64,000 bases of DNA, from positions 868,001 to 932,000 of the forward strand of contig NZ_CP027783.1 of NCBI RefSeq assembly GCF_003795125.1, given 5' to 3'. Position 1 is the first letter of the stretch; every line of letters starts with the position of its first letter. This document shows positions 8,936 through 16,695 of this stretch, piece after piece. This DNA is from Tetragenococcus osmophilus (GTDB taxonomy: Bacteria > Bacillota > Bacilli > Lactobacillales > Enterococcaceae). The position numbers and the translations under genes are program-made. The notes under the pieces are model-generated. The model made no database searches. It had not been told where the DNA came from and worked only from the letters and a program-made list of their open reading frames with translations.

Positions 8936-8956
8936 AAAACGTATTCATTACGATTT
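8936..8956 (-). promoter_or_regulatory. Zur-box-like operator of the zinc transporter
   Basis: On the minus strand AAATCGTAAT, one centre base, then AATACGTTTT. The left half equals the Bacillus Zur half-site and the right half differs at two of ten positions. It lies about 95 bp upstream of the ATPase gene, in the only upstream space of that operon. Confidence 0.7.
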
Positions 8957-9033
8957 GAAAACAAAAATTAATATAGCAGAGTCCGCCTCTTTCGTCAAGT
9001 AAAAATCAAAGGAAAACAAGATAAATAAGTTTA

Positions 9034-9103
9034 TAAAAAAACTGGAATATAAGTTTTTCGTCAATGACCATAAAACATAGCTTGCTAAAAACTCTTATTC
9101 CAG
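9034..9103 (-). terminator. Terminator after ispE
   Basis: CTGGAATAAGAGTTTTT (9087-9103) pairs with GAAAAACTTATATTCCAG (9042-9059), and T residues follow on the minus strand (9034-9040). The loop is about 27 nt. Confidence 0.85.
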
Positions 9104-9111
9104 CCTTTTAT

Positions 9112-9963
9112 TTAACGCAATGTTCTTACCATATATACTTCGTCGCAGAAACCTTTAACCCCATTTACGATCCGCTTAGCGCGACTTTGTTTTTTACATA
9201 AAGCAAATACAGTAGGGCCGCTCCCGCTCATCAAAGCAGCGTCCGCACCATATTTCATCATGCGCGATTTAATTTGTTGAATAATGGGATACTTAGCGAT
9301 TGTCACGTCTTCTAAACTATTGCCCATATAAGCTAACATCCCTTGATAATCTTGCTTTAAAATTCTTGTCGCTAAATTTTTCATGTCTGGATGGGTAATC
9401 TGTGTCATGTCTACTTGTTGAAAAATTTTTCTAGTGGAGACACTCATTCGAGGTTTAACTAAAATCACCCAACAAGGCGGCAAGGGGCGTAATGTTTTAA
9501 CAATTTCTCCTTTACCAGTAATAAAAGAAGTTGTGCCATATAAACAATACGGGACATCCGTGCCGACATACATCCCAATATCAATCATTTCTTCCATCGA
9601 AAGATTTAGCTCCCATAAACGGTTTAAGCCACGCAAAGTTGCAGCACAATCTGTACTACCTCCTCCAAGACCTGCAGCTACTGGGATATTTTTTTTAATA
9701 GTAATTTTAATACCTTCCGAAATTCCGTAGCGCTTCTTTATAATAGAAGCCGCTTGATAGACATTGTTATGATGATCAAGTGGCAAAAAGGCTTTATTGG
9801 TTTCGATAACAATTTTATCTTCAGATAAACGCTCAAAACTCAAGTGATCAGCTAAATCGACACTCGACATGACCATCTCCAGTTCATGATAGCCATCTTC
9901 TCTTTTATACAATACATCTAATCCTAAATTGATTTTTGCCGGTGCTTTTTCAATGATTTCCAT
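9112..9963 (-). CDS. ispE: 4-diphosphocytidyl-2-C-methyl-D-erythritol kinase IspE
   Basis: GHMP-family kinase. In MEP-pathway organisms it phosphorylates CDP-methylerythritol. Enterococci usually make isoprenoids by the mevalonate pathway yet keep an ispE-like gene next to purR, so its role here may differ. Visible motifs are APAKINLGLDV at the N-terminus, the ATP loop PVAAGLGGGSTDCAA and the third GHMP motif ALMSGSGPTVFAL. The length of 283 residues is normal. The ATG at 9963 is 5 nt after GGGTGG; a GTG three codons earlier lies inside that site and is less likely. No other MEP genes are in the window. Confidence 0.9.
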   Translation of the reverse strand: MEIIEKAPAKINLGLDVLYKREDGYHELEMVMSSVDLADHLSFERLSEDKIVIETNKAFLPLDHHNNVYQAASIIKKRYGISEGIKITIKKNIPVAAGLGGGSTDCAATLRGLNRLWELNLSMEEMIDIGMYVGTDVPYCLYGTTSFITGKGEIVKTLRPLPPCWVILVKPRMSVSTRKIFQQVDMTQITHPDMKNLATRILKQDYQGMLAYMGNSLEDVTIAKYPIIQQIKSRMMKYGADAALMSGSGPTVFALCKKQSRAKRIVNGVKGFCDEVYMVRTLR

Positions 9964-10096
9964 GTTTTCCACCCATTCAAATAGTCACGTTGTATTCTAT
10001 CATAGCAAATTTTCCTTGTATAGGCACAAATCAAGGTTTTAAACGAAAGGTAAACAAGCAAATATAAATGATTTTTAAAAGAAAAAATAAGATAAA

Positions 10097-10145
10097 AATA
10101 TCCGAACTATAGCTGCAAGAGCAATTTTCCTATAGTTCGGGTATT
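10097..10145. repeat. Intergenic palindromic repeat, copy 2 (terminator-like)
   Basis: Arms AATATCCGAACTATAG (10097-10112) and CTATAGTTCGGGTATT (10130-10145) enclose only 17 bp. This is the shortest of the three copies; the arms match copy 1 with one change that keeps a G-U pair. It lies 60 bp after the PTS gene stop and is flanked by A/T runs, as expected for a terminator of the minus-strand PTS gene. Confidence 0.85.
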
Positions 10146-10205
10146 TTATTATTATTAAAGAGGTCAATGACAAACGTGTAAGCTCAATACGTTTTCTACT
10201 TTTCT

Positions 10206-12215
10206 TTAGGAATGAACCTCTACGCTTCCGATTTCTTCTTGAGCGCTAACTTCTTTTTTATCTTCAATCGAAAACGAGCCAATTTGTTCTCCATTTGTAA
10301 ATATAGTTAAAACGTCTGTTTGTTTCCCAGCATCTTCAACTGCTTTTCGATCCATTAAAGCCAACTGGGTATCAGCGGTAACTTGCTCATTTTCTTGGAC
10401 ATTGACGGTAAAAGGTTCTCCTTTTAATTCTACAGTATCTAACCCCATATGAACGAGTACTTCAGCCCCAGCAGGAGTTAAAATCCCAATAGCGTGTTTT
10501 GTCTCAAACACATTCGATATAGTGCCCTCTACTGGTGAATAAATCTTATCGTCACTTGGTTTTACTGCGTAACCGTCTCCCATCATCTTTTGTGAAAAGA
10601 CAGGATCATCTACTGCGGTAATATCAATAAGTTCACCAGAAACAGGAACAAAAAGTTTTTCTGTGGTTACTTGTGTTTCTGAGGTTTCTGGCGCAGTTGT
10701 AGTAGCTCCTTCTTCAGTAGAAGAAAGATCAATACTTCCTGAAGCTGCAGCATCAGCTGCTATTGCTGCTTCAGGTTCTTCCCGATCTTCTTTATTGAAA
10801 ATACCACGCTTTCTAAAGACAACGGTTAATGCAAAAGAAATAACAATAGCAATGACCATAGAAATTGCAAAGGCTAAGTAACCTCCACCAATTTGACTGT
10901 TAATTACCAAAATTCCAGGCAAACCACCAACACCAATAGAATTTGCGCGCACATCCATAAAGTTATTAAATAAACCGGCAAAGCCTGATCCAATCATCGC
11001 TGCCACAAAAGGATAAATGAATTTTAAATTAATACCAAACATAGCTGGCTCGGTAACACCTAGGTAACAAGAAATCATGGCAGGGATAGAAACTTGTTCT
11101 TCTTTCTTATCTCCACGATGCAAGTATATAACAGCTAAAACAGCTGAACCTTGCGCAATATTCGATAAAGCAATCATTGGCCACAAACTAGTCGTGTGGC
11201 TTGTCACTTCAGAAGCAATCAATTGTAAGTCGATAGCATTGGACATATGGTGCAATCCGGTAATAACCAGAGGCGAATAAAGTAAGCCAAAGGCAAAACT
11301 GAACAACCAACTAAGTGAAGAGGTAAGACCAGCAAATATAACGTTTGAGATAATATTACCTAGCCACCAACCAAAAGGCCCTAAGACTACGTGTGCTGCA
11401 ATAATAGTAGGTAATAAAGCAAACAGGGGAACAAAAATCATCGAAACGGCTTCTGGAATATGCTTACGGAAAAAGATTTCCAGATAGGATAATAAGAACC
11501 CAGCCAACATCGCAGGAATGACTTGTCCTTGATAACCAATCATATCCACTTGAGCAAAACCAAAGTCCCAAGCTGGAATATCTGCAGCTGCTGTTGAGGC
11601 TACGTCATTTGCATCAAGTAACTGCGGGGAAACCAAGGTAATACCTAGGACAATACCTAGGATTTGCGTCGTCCCCATCTTACGGGTAACACTCCAAGTA
11701 ATACCTACGGGTAAGAATTGGAAGATAGCTTCACCCGGTAACCATAAAAAGTCATTAATGGCTGCCCAAAAAGTGGACCTATCTACAATAGTAGCACCAC
11801 CAAAGTCAACACCTTCTAAGATATTTCGAAAGCCTAAAATAAGACCTCCGACAATAATAGCCGGAATGATAGGAGCAAAAATCTCAGCTAAAGCTCCTAC
11901 AGCTCTTTGTAATGGGTTCTGCTTCTTTTGTGCTACAGATTTTACATCCTCTTCAGAAGTTCCTTCTACTCCTGAGATTTCTTTAAATTCATTATAAAAT
12001 GTAGCTACATCATTTCCTATAATCACTTGAAACTGACCAGCGTTTGTAAACATTCCCTTTACACTAGGGATCTCATCAATTGCATCTTGATCAGCTTTAT
12101 CCGGATCATTCAAAACAAAACGCATACGAGTAGCGCAATGAGAGACAGCGTTGATATTTTCTTTGCCGCCTATATCTTTTAATAGCTGTTCAGCATCATT
12201 TTGATACTTTGCCAT
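10206..12215 (-). CDS. PTS system EIIBCA component, glucose/sucrose superfamily, trehalose type
   Basis: Membrane permease that imports and phosphorylates a disaccharide, most likely trehalose to trehalose 6-phosphate. The 669 residues hold an N-terminal EIIB domain with phospho-Cys27 in SHCATRMRF, a central EIIC domain of about ten hydrophobic segments (roughly residues 105-475) with the GLHHMSNAIDLQL and YLGVTEPAMFGINLKF motifs, and a C-terminal IIA-Glc-like domain with the active His in VLVHMGLDTVEL. A Ser/Thr/Glu/Ala-rich linker joins C and A. It is divergent from a GH65 phosphorylase operon with a TreR-like regulator, which supports trehalose. Its promoter has a cre overlapping the -35 box. 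Confidence 0.9.
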   Translation of the reverse strand: MAKYQNDAEQLLKDIGGKENINAVSHCATRMRFVLNDPDKADQDAIDEIPSVKGMFTNAGQFQVIIGNDVATFYNEFKEISGVEGTSEEDVKSVAQKKQNPLQRAVGALAEIFAPIIPAIIVGGLILGFRNILEGVDFGGATIVDRSTFWAAINDFLWLPGEAIFQFLPVGITWSVTRKMGTTQILGIVLGITLVSPQLLDANDVASTAAADIPAWDFGFAQVDMIGYQGQVIPAMLAGFLLSYLEIFFRKHIPEAVSMIFVPLFALLPTIIAAHVVLGPFGWWLGNIISNVIFAGLTSSLSWLFSFAFGLLYSPLVITGLHHMSNAIDLQLIASEVTSHTTSLWPMIALSNIAQGSAVLAVIYLHRGDKKEEQVSIPAMISCYLGVTEPAMFGINLKFIYPFVAAMIGSGFAGLFNNFMDVRANSIGVGGLPGILVINSQIGGGYLAFAISMVIAIVISFALTVVFRKRGIFNKEDREEPEAAIAADAAASGSIDLSSTEEGATTTAPETSETQVTTEKLFVPVSGELIDITAVDDPVFSQKMMGDGYAVKPSDDKIYSPVEGTISNVFETKHAIGILTPAGAEVLVHMGLDTVELKGEPFTVNVQENEQVTADTQLALMDRKAVEDAGKQTDVLTIFTNGEQIGSFSIEDKKEVSAQEEIGSVEVHS

Positions 12216-12238
12216 AATGTTACCTCCTTAGTAAAATT

Positions 12239-12248
12239 TGTATATACA
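12239..12248. promoter_or_regulatory. TreR-type operator in the PTS leader
   Basis: Perfect palindrome TGTATATACA, the core of the Bacillus TreR operator (TTGTATATACAA), 24 bp upstream of the PTS start codon and downstream of its predicted promoter, where binding would block transcription. The GntR-family gene at 15859 is the likely binder. Confidence 0.7.
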
Positions 12249-12273
12249 TGTATGATTACGTGTTAATCATACA
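12249..12273. promoter_or_regulatory. Long palindrome over the PTS promoter -10
   Basis: Perfect 10-bp arms TGTATGATTA and TAATCATACA with a 5-bp centre. It covers the predicted -10 box (12266-12271) and start site of the PTS gene and abuts the TreR-type operator. It could be a second operator or a hairpin at the 5' end of the transcript. Confidence 0.5.
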
Positions 12274-12294
12274 TCGAGTTTCTTTATATTGCAA
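12266..12294 (-). promoter_or_regulatory. Promoter of the PTS gene
   Basis: Minus strand: TTGCAA (12289-12294), 17-bp spacer, TATGAT (12266-12271), about 50 bp upstream of the PTS ATG. The -35 box lies inside a cre-like site. Confidence 0.65.
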
Positions 12295-12303
12295 GCGTTT
12301 TAT
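12289..12303 (+). promoter_or_regulatory. Catabolite-responsive element (cre) of the PTS promoter
   Basis: TTGCAAGCGTTTTAT matches WTGNAANCGNWNNCW at 14 of 15 positions and overlaps the -35 box of the PTS promoter, so CcpA binding should repress it. Confidence 0.7.
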
Positions 12304-12438
12304 ACGATTTATTTTAACATGCTTTTGTTTTTTTAAGGAAAAACTTGTCTGTTTACATGCCTTTTTATTTAAATACGAGTTATTTTTCTATAAAAAAATT
12401 CTCAATAAGTAATGCTTAAAAAATTTGTTTTATTCTTA

Positions 12439-12467
12439 TTGTAAAAGCTTTCATTTTTCGTTATAAT
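12439..12467 (+). promoter_or_regulatory. Promoter with overlapping cre for the phosphorylase operon
   Basis: TTGTAA (12439-12444), 17-bp spacer and a perfect TATAAT (12462-12467). The segment 12439-12453 (TTGTAAAAGCTTTCA) matches the cre pattern with one mismatch and covers the -35 box, so both divergent promoters appear to be under catabolite repression. Confidence 0.75.
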
Positions 12468-12476
12468 TAAAATGCA

Positions 12477-12486
12477 TGTATAGACA
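12477..12486 (+). promoter_or_regulatory. TreR-type operator of the phosphorylase operon
   Basis: TGTATAGACA differs from the TreR operator core TGTATATACA at one position. It lies at about the predicted transcription start, just before the ribosome-binding site, mirroring the operator of the PTS gene. Confidence 0.6.
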
Positions 12487-12502
12487 AGTTAGGAGGAAAA
12501 TC

Positions 12503-15151
12503 ATGAGTTATATTCATATTACAATAGGTGAACATTGGACAATCAATTGGCCAGAAAATTCTACAGAAACTTTATCGGATACTATAGACGGACGGGCACT
12601 TTATTTAAAGGAAACTATAAATAACAACCCAACGATTGAAGGAGGAACAATTGATCAAGAAATAATTTTTGAACAAGATGGGCAAACTTTTGAATTAGCA
12701 CAATATTTAACTGAAGAAACCAATCGCCCTTTTGTTTGCGGTCAACCAGAAGAATTTGAAACTAAAGCAGCTCAAATTCCTTGGAATGTAGTTTATTATG
12801 GCTATACGCCAGGTAAGAATGAATACGCTAAAGAGACATTATTAACGCTTGGAAATGGTTTTTTAGGATTACGAGGTACAACTCCAGAAATGGAAATTAG
12901 CGATGCAAATTATCCAGCACTTTACTTAGCTGGACTTTATAATAAAGTTGGCTCACAAGTAGCTGATAAAACTATTTATAACGAAGACTTCGTTAATGCG
13001 CCAAACTTACAAAAGATGTACTTAATTATCGATGGAAAGCGTATCGATATCGAGCATGATCAAGTTTTATATATGAAACGTCAACTTAATTTAAAGACTG
13101 GTTTATTTACTGCTTGGACTACTCTAAGTTTATCAGATGGAAAAGAAATTGCTATTCAAACAAAAAAAGTGGCTAATATGGAAAATGTGCAACAGTATGC
13201 TGTTAGTTATACATTTACACCACTTAATTTTAATGGGGAAGTCACTTTCATAACAGAAGCTGATGGCGAGGTTTATAATTATAACGTAGAACGTTATCGA
13301 AGTTTAACAAATCAACATTTACAAGTGACGGACTTACAAGCAGAAAAAGATATAGTTTCTCTTGAAGCTAAAACCACACACTCTGATATTACCGTTTCTC
13401 AACAAGCAAAACTACGGAAAGATCAACATTCATTAACTGATGTAACTACTGAACAAAAAGATAATAAAATTATTCAAAAAGTAGAGATAAATGTACAAGA
13501 GCAGACACCCTATACTTTCGAAAAAACGGTCTTTGTTCGTCAGTCTAAACCAGGAAAGCCCTTAGCAAAAGCAGACTTGCAAACATTAGACTTTCCAACT
13601 TTTGATGAATGTTTACAACAATCTAGCCATCAGTGGTCCAAGTTATGGCAGAAAGCAGGCATAAGCATCACCGGAGATATCATGTCTCAAAAATTGTTGA
13701 ACCTGCATACCTATCATCTGTTAGTCTCAGCTTCACCTAAAGGAAATCAAGGGTTAGACGCTTCTATAGCTGCTCGAGGGCTTCATGGGGAAGCTTATCG
13801 TGGTCATATTTTTTGGGACGAATTATTTATTTTCCCATTTTATATTCTTCACTTTCCTGAAACAGTAAAGCCGTTATTGCTATATCGCTATAATCGTTTA
13901 GAAATGGCTAAAAAAGAAGCAAAAGGGACCGGTTACCAAGGCGCAATGTTTCCTTGGCAATCTAGTTTAGATGGGTCTGAACAGTCACAAGAATTGCATT
14001 TAAATCCAATAAGCCAAACATGGAAAAAAGATAATAGTCGCCTGCAACGCCATATCTCCTTAGCAATTGCTTATAATATATGGTTATATTGGCATACCAC
14101 ACAAGATAACTCATTTATGAAAAATTATGGCTTAGAAATGCTTTTAGAAATCGCTCATTTCTGGGAAAGTGCAGCCGTATATAACTCTACAAGGCAGCGC
14201 TATGAAATTAACCATGTAATGGGGCCTGACGAATTTCATGAAAGCTACCCTGAAGCTAATGAAAGTGGTTTGAAAAATAATGCTTATACAAATATGATGG
14301 TCGTATGGTTGTTCGAAGAGATTGAAAATATAAGAAACGAATTTTCAGAAGCAGATTTTTCTAGCGTACAAGAAAAAACTAACGTCGACAATCAAATTCT
14401 TAACAAAATAGAAGAAATTAAACACCAATTAGCTTTAGAAATTAATGAAGAAGGCATTATCGCCCAATTCGAAGGTTATTTTGATTTGAAAGACTTGGAT
14501 TGGCAGTACTATAAAGAAAAATATGGCAATATCTACCGAATGGACCGTATCCTTAATGCAGAAGGAAAATCGGCAGATGATTATAAGGTAGCTAAACAAG
14601 CAGACAGTTTAATGATGTTTTATAATTTTTCTAAAGACCAAGTATCAAATATCTTAGAAAGCTTAAATTATCAATTACCTGAGGATTATGTACAAAAAAA
14701 TCTTAACTATTATCTAGCAAGAACATCCCATGGTTCAACTTTATCTCGTGTCGTTCATGCACAATTAGCTGCAATGGTCGGTGATCAAGATCTGTCATGG
14801 AATCTTTATCAAGAAGCTTTGTATTCTGACTATCGTGATATTCAAGGTGGAACCACTGCCGAAGGGATACACGCAGGAGTCATGGCAGCAACACTCTATA
14901 TCCCATTAACTACTTTCGCTGGCTTAGATATTCGTAACGACATCATCAATTTTGTGCCTAATTTGCCACAAGCTTGGAAAAATATTCAATTTGCTGTAAC
15001 CATTCGAGGAATTGATTTCCTTGTTTCTGTTTCACATGAAACAATCACAATTACTGCCACACAAAACACTTGTATCAAAGTTAATCATAAAGAAATACAG
15101 CTGAACGCAGATGAAGCAACACCAATTACTTATAAGGAGGCATCTCAATGA
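12503..15151 (+). CDS. GH65 glycoside phosphorylase, probably trehalose 6-phosphate phosphorylase
   Basis: Phosphorolyses an alpha-glucosidic disaccharide to beta-glucose 1-phosphate plus glucose or glucose 6-phosphate. GH65 hallmarks: LTLGNGFLGLRG at the start of the N-terminal beta-sandwich domain, the (alpha/alpha)6 barrel with HGEAYRGHIFWDELFIFPF, and the general-acid Glu in MGPDEFHES near residue 575. At 882 residues it is longer than the usual 750-790, with about 100 extra N-terminal residues before the sandwich domain. The ATG at 12503 follows AGGAGG; the frame is open nine codons upstream. Pairing with a trehalose-type PTS and PgmB suggests a 6-phosphate substrate; maltose or kojibiose phosphates remain possible. 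Confidence 0.85.
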   Translation: MSYIHITIGEHWTINWPENSTETLSDTIDGRALYLKETINNNPTIEGGTIDQEIIFEQDGQTFELAQYLTEETNRPFVCGQPEEFETKAAQIPWNVVYYGYTPGKNEYAKETLLTLGNGFLGLRGTTPEMEISDANYPALYLAGLYNKVGSQVADKTIYNEDFVNAPNLQKMYLIIDGKRIDIEHDQVLYMKRQLNLKTGLFTAWTTLSLSDGKEIAIQTKKVANMENVQQYAVSYTFTPLNFNGEVTFITEADGEVYNYNVERYRSLTNQHLQVTDLQAEKDIVSLEAKTTHSDITVSQQAKLRKDQHSLTDVTTEQKDNKIIQKVEINVQEQTPYTFEKTVFVRQSKPGKPLAKADLQTLDFPTFDECLQQSSHQWSKLWQKAGISITGDIMSQKLLNLHTYHLLVSASPKGNQGLDASIAARGLHGEAYRGHIFWDELFIFPFYILHFPETVKPLLLYRYNRLEMAKKEAKGTGYQGAMFPWQSSLDGSEQSQELHLNPISQTWKKDNSRLQRHISLAIAYNIWLYWHTTQDNSFMKNYGLEMLLEIAHFWESAAVYNSTRQRYEINHVMGPDEFHESYPEANESGLKNNAYTNMMVVWLFEEIENIRNEFSEADFSSVQEKTNVDNQILNKIEEIKHQLALEINEEGIIAQFEGYFDLKDLDWQYYKEKYGNIYRMDRILNAEGKSADDYKVAKQADSLMMFYNFSKDQVSNILESLNYQLPEDYVQKNLNYYLARTSHGSTLSRVVHAQLAAMVGDQDLSWNLYQEALYSDYRDIQGGTTAEGIHAGVMAATLYIPLTTFAGLDIRNDIINFVPNLPQAWKNIQFAVTIRGIDFLVSVSHETITITATQNTCIKVNHKEIQLNADEATPITYKEASQ

Positions 15152-15798
15152 AGAAAGGATTTGTATTTGATTTAGACGGCGTAATCACTGATACTGCCAA
15201 TTTACACTATATTGCTTGGAAAGATTTAGCTGCCATGCTAGATATTGAAATTGATCTGGTCTTTAATGAAAAACTTAAAGGAATTAGCCGAATGGATTCT
15301 TTAGAAAAAATTTTAGCTCATGGTGGAAAAGAAAATGATTTTTCTTTAGCTCAAAAAGAAACTCTTGCAGAAGAGAAAAATAAACATTATGTAGAATTAT
15401 TACAAGACCTAACACCAAAAGATTTACTAACAGGAGTTAAAGAGTTTTTAGATTCTGCTAGAAGTAATCAAGTCCCTTGTGTAGTGGCTTCAGCTTCTAA
15501 AAACGCTCCATTTATTTTACAAAAACTAGAAGTCTACGATATGTTTGACGCAATAGTGGATCCATCCACCTTATCAAAAGGTAAACCCGACCCAGAAATT
15601 TTTATCCGAGCTGCTGAAGCTATTCATGTCTCTCCTGAAGAAGCAGTAGGATTTGAGGATGCCAAAGCCGGTATCGAAGGTATAAAAGCTTGTGGTATGT
15701 TTGCTGTCGGAGTCGAAACTACAGAGCCCTTAGAACAAGCTGACTTGCGCGTAAAACACTTAAATGAACTTTCAGTAGCTGATTTATTACAAAAATAG
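15148..15798 (+). CDS. pgmB: Beta-phosphoglucomutase PgmB
   Basis: Converts beta-D-glucose 1-phosphate, the product of the preceding phosphorylase, to glucose 6-phosphate. HAD-superfamily enzyme of 216 residues with the nucleophile and acid pair in FDLDGVITDTAN, the cap-domain segment KLKGISRMDSLEKIL, the VASASKNA motif, and the Mg-binding GFEDAKAGIEGIKA loop. The ATG overlaps the phosphorylase stop codon (ATGA), indicating coupled translation. Confidence 0.96.
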   Translation: MKKGFVFDLDGVITDTANLHYIAWKDLAAMLDIEIDLVFNEKLKGISRMDSLEKILAHGGKENDFSLAQKETLAEEKNKHYVELLQDLTPKDLLTGVKEFLDSARSNQVPCVVASASKNAPFILQKLEVYDMFDAIVDPSTLSKGKPDPEIFIRAAEAIHVSPEEAVGFEDAKAGIEGIKACGMFAVGVETTEPLEQADLRVKHLNELSVADLLQK

Positions 15799-15858
15799 TA
15801 AATTGCTTTTCCTTTTTACGATGTCTATAATAAAAAATGAAAAGGAGGCAACTGTTCG

Positions 15859-16575
15859 ATGAATAAATTCAAAGAAATATTTCAAGACTTGGAACAAAAA
15901 ATCCTGTCTGAAGAGTACCCGCCCGATTCTTTGCTTCCCAGTGAGAATCAGCTGATCAAAGTTTATGACGTATCAAGAGAAACCGTTCGTAAAGCCTTAA
16001 ATCTATTACGGGATGCTGGTTATATCCAAAAAAAACAAGGAAAGGGTTCCATCGTATTAAATATTAATCGTTTAAATTTTCCTATTTCTGGTTTAACCAG
16101 CTTTAAAGAGTTACAAACCACTGAACATATTTCTAGCGAAACAAAAGTAGTTGAACTGCGCAAGATTGCTGTTTCTGTAAAACTACATGAACTTACCGGT
16201 TGGCCAGTAGCCAAAGAAGCTTGGAAACTAGTTCGTCAACGTAAAATAAATGGCGAAGTGATTATTTTAGACAAGGATTATCTTCTTGCTGATATTGTTC
16301 CTTCTCTGCCTAAAGATAAAGCGCAGGATTCTATCTATGATTACTTTGAAAATGAGCTAGGTTTAGAAATTGCCTATGCTCAAAAGGAAATATCTGCTGC
16401 TCCTGTTAATAAAGAATTACGTAATTTAATGGACTTACATTTAGAAGATCATCATGTTGTTACTGTCAAAAGCTTAGTCTACTTAGAAGATACCCGTTGC
16501 TTTGAATACACGGAATCAATTCATCGCTTGGACAAATTTCGCTTTGTGGATTTTGCTAGAAGAAGAAAAGCTTAA
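15859..16575 (+). CDS. GntR/HutC-family regulator, probable trehalose repressor TreR
   Basis: The 238 residues have an N-terminal GntR winged helix (residues about 1-70, LPSENQLIKVYDVSRETVRKAL) and a C-terminal UTRA effector domain. This matches the TreR subfamily, which senses trehalose 6-phosphate. It is the third gene of the phosphorylase operon, 60 bp after pgmB with no terminator between. The likely targets are the TGTATATACA-type sites at 12239 and 12477 in the divergent control region. AAAGGAGG precedes the ATG. A palindromic repeat follows the stop codon within 10 bp. Confidence 0.88.
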   Translation: MNKFKEIFQDLEQKILSEEYPPDSLLPSENQLIKVYDVSRETVRKALNLLRDAGYIQKKQGKGSIVLNINRLNFPISGLTSFKELQTTEHISSETKVVELRKIAVSVKLHELTGWPVAKEAWKLVRQRKINGEVIILDKDYLLADIVPSLPKDKAQDSIYDYFENELGLEIAYAQKEISAAPVNKELRNLMDLHLEDHHVVTVKSLVYLEDTRCFEYTESIHRLDKFRFVDFARRRKA

Positions 16576-16581
16576 AAAAAT

Positions 16582-16673
16582 ATCCGAACTATAGAGAGAT
16601 CGCATTTGAAGGCCTTTCATCCATTGTCGCAAACAAACGGCAATTAGCCAATCTCATCAAATATAGTTCGGAT
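16582..16673. repeat. Intergenic palindromic repeat, copy 3 (terminator-like)
   Basis: Arms ATCCGAACTATA (16582-16593) and TATAGTTCGGAT (16662-16673) enclose 68 bp that include TGAAGGCCTTTCA. A T-run follows on the plus strand and an A-run precedes it, so it can terminate both the plus-strand regulator gene and the convergent rny. It shares ATATCCGAACTATAGAGAGA with copy 1. Confidence 0.85.
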
Positions 16674-16695
16674 TTTTTTATCTTATTTTACTTTA

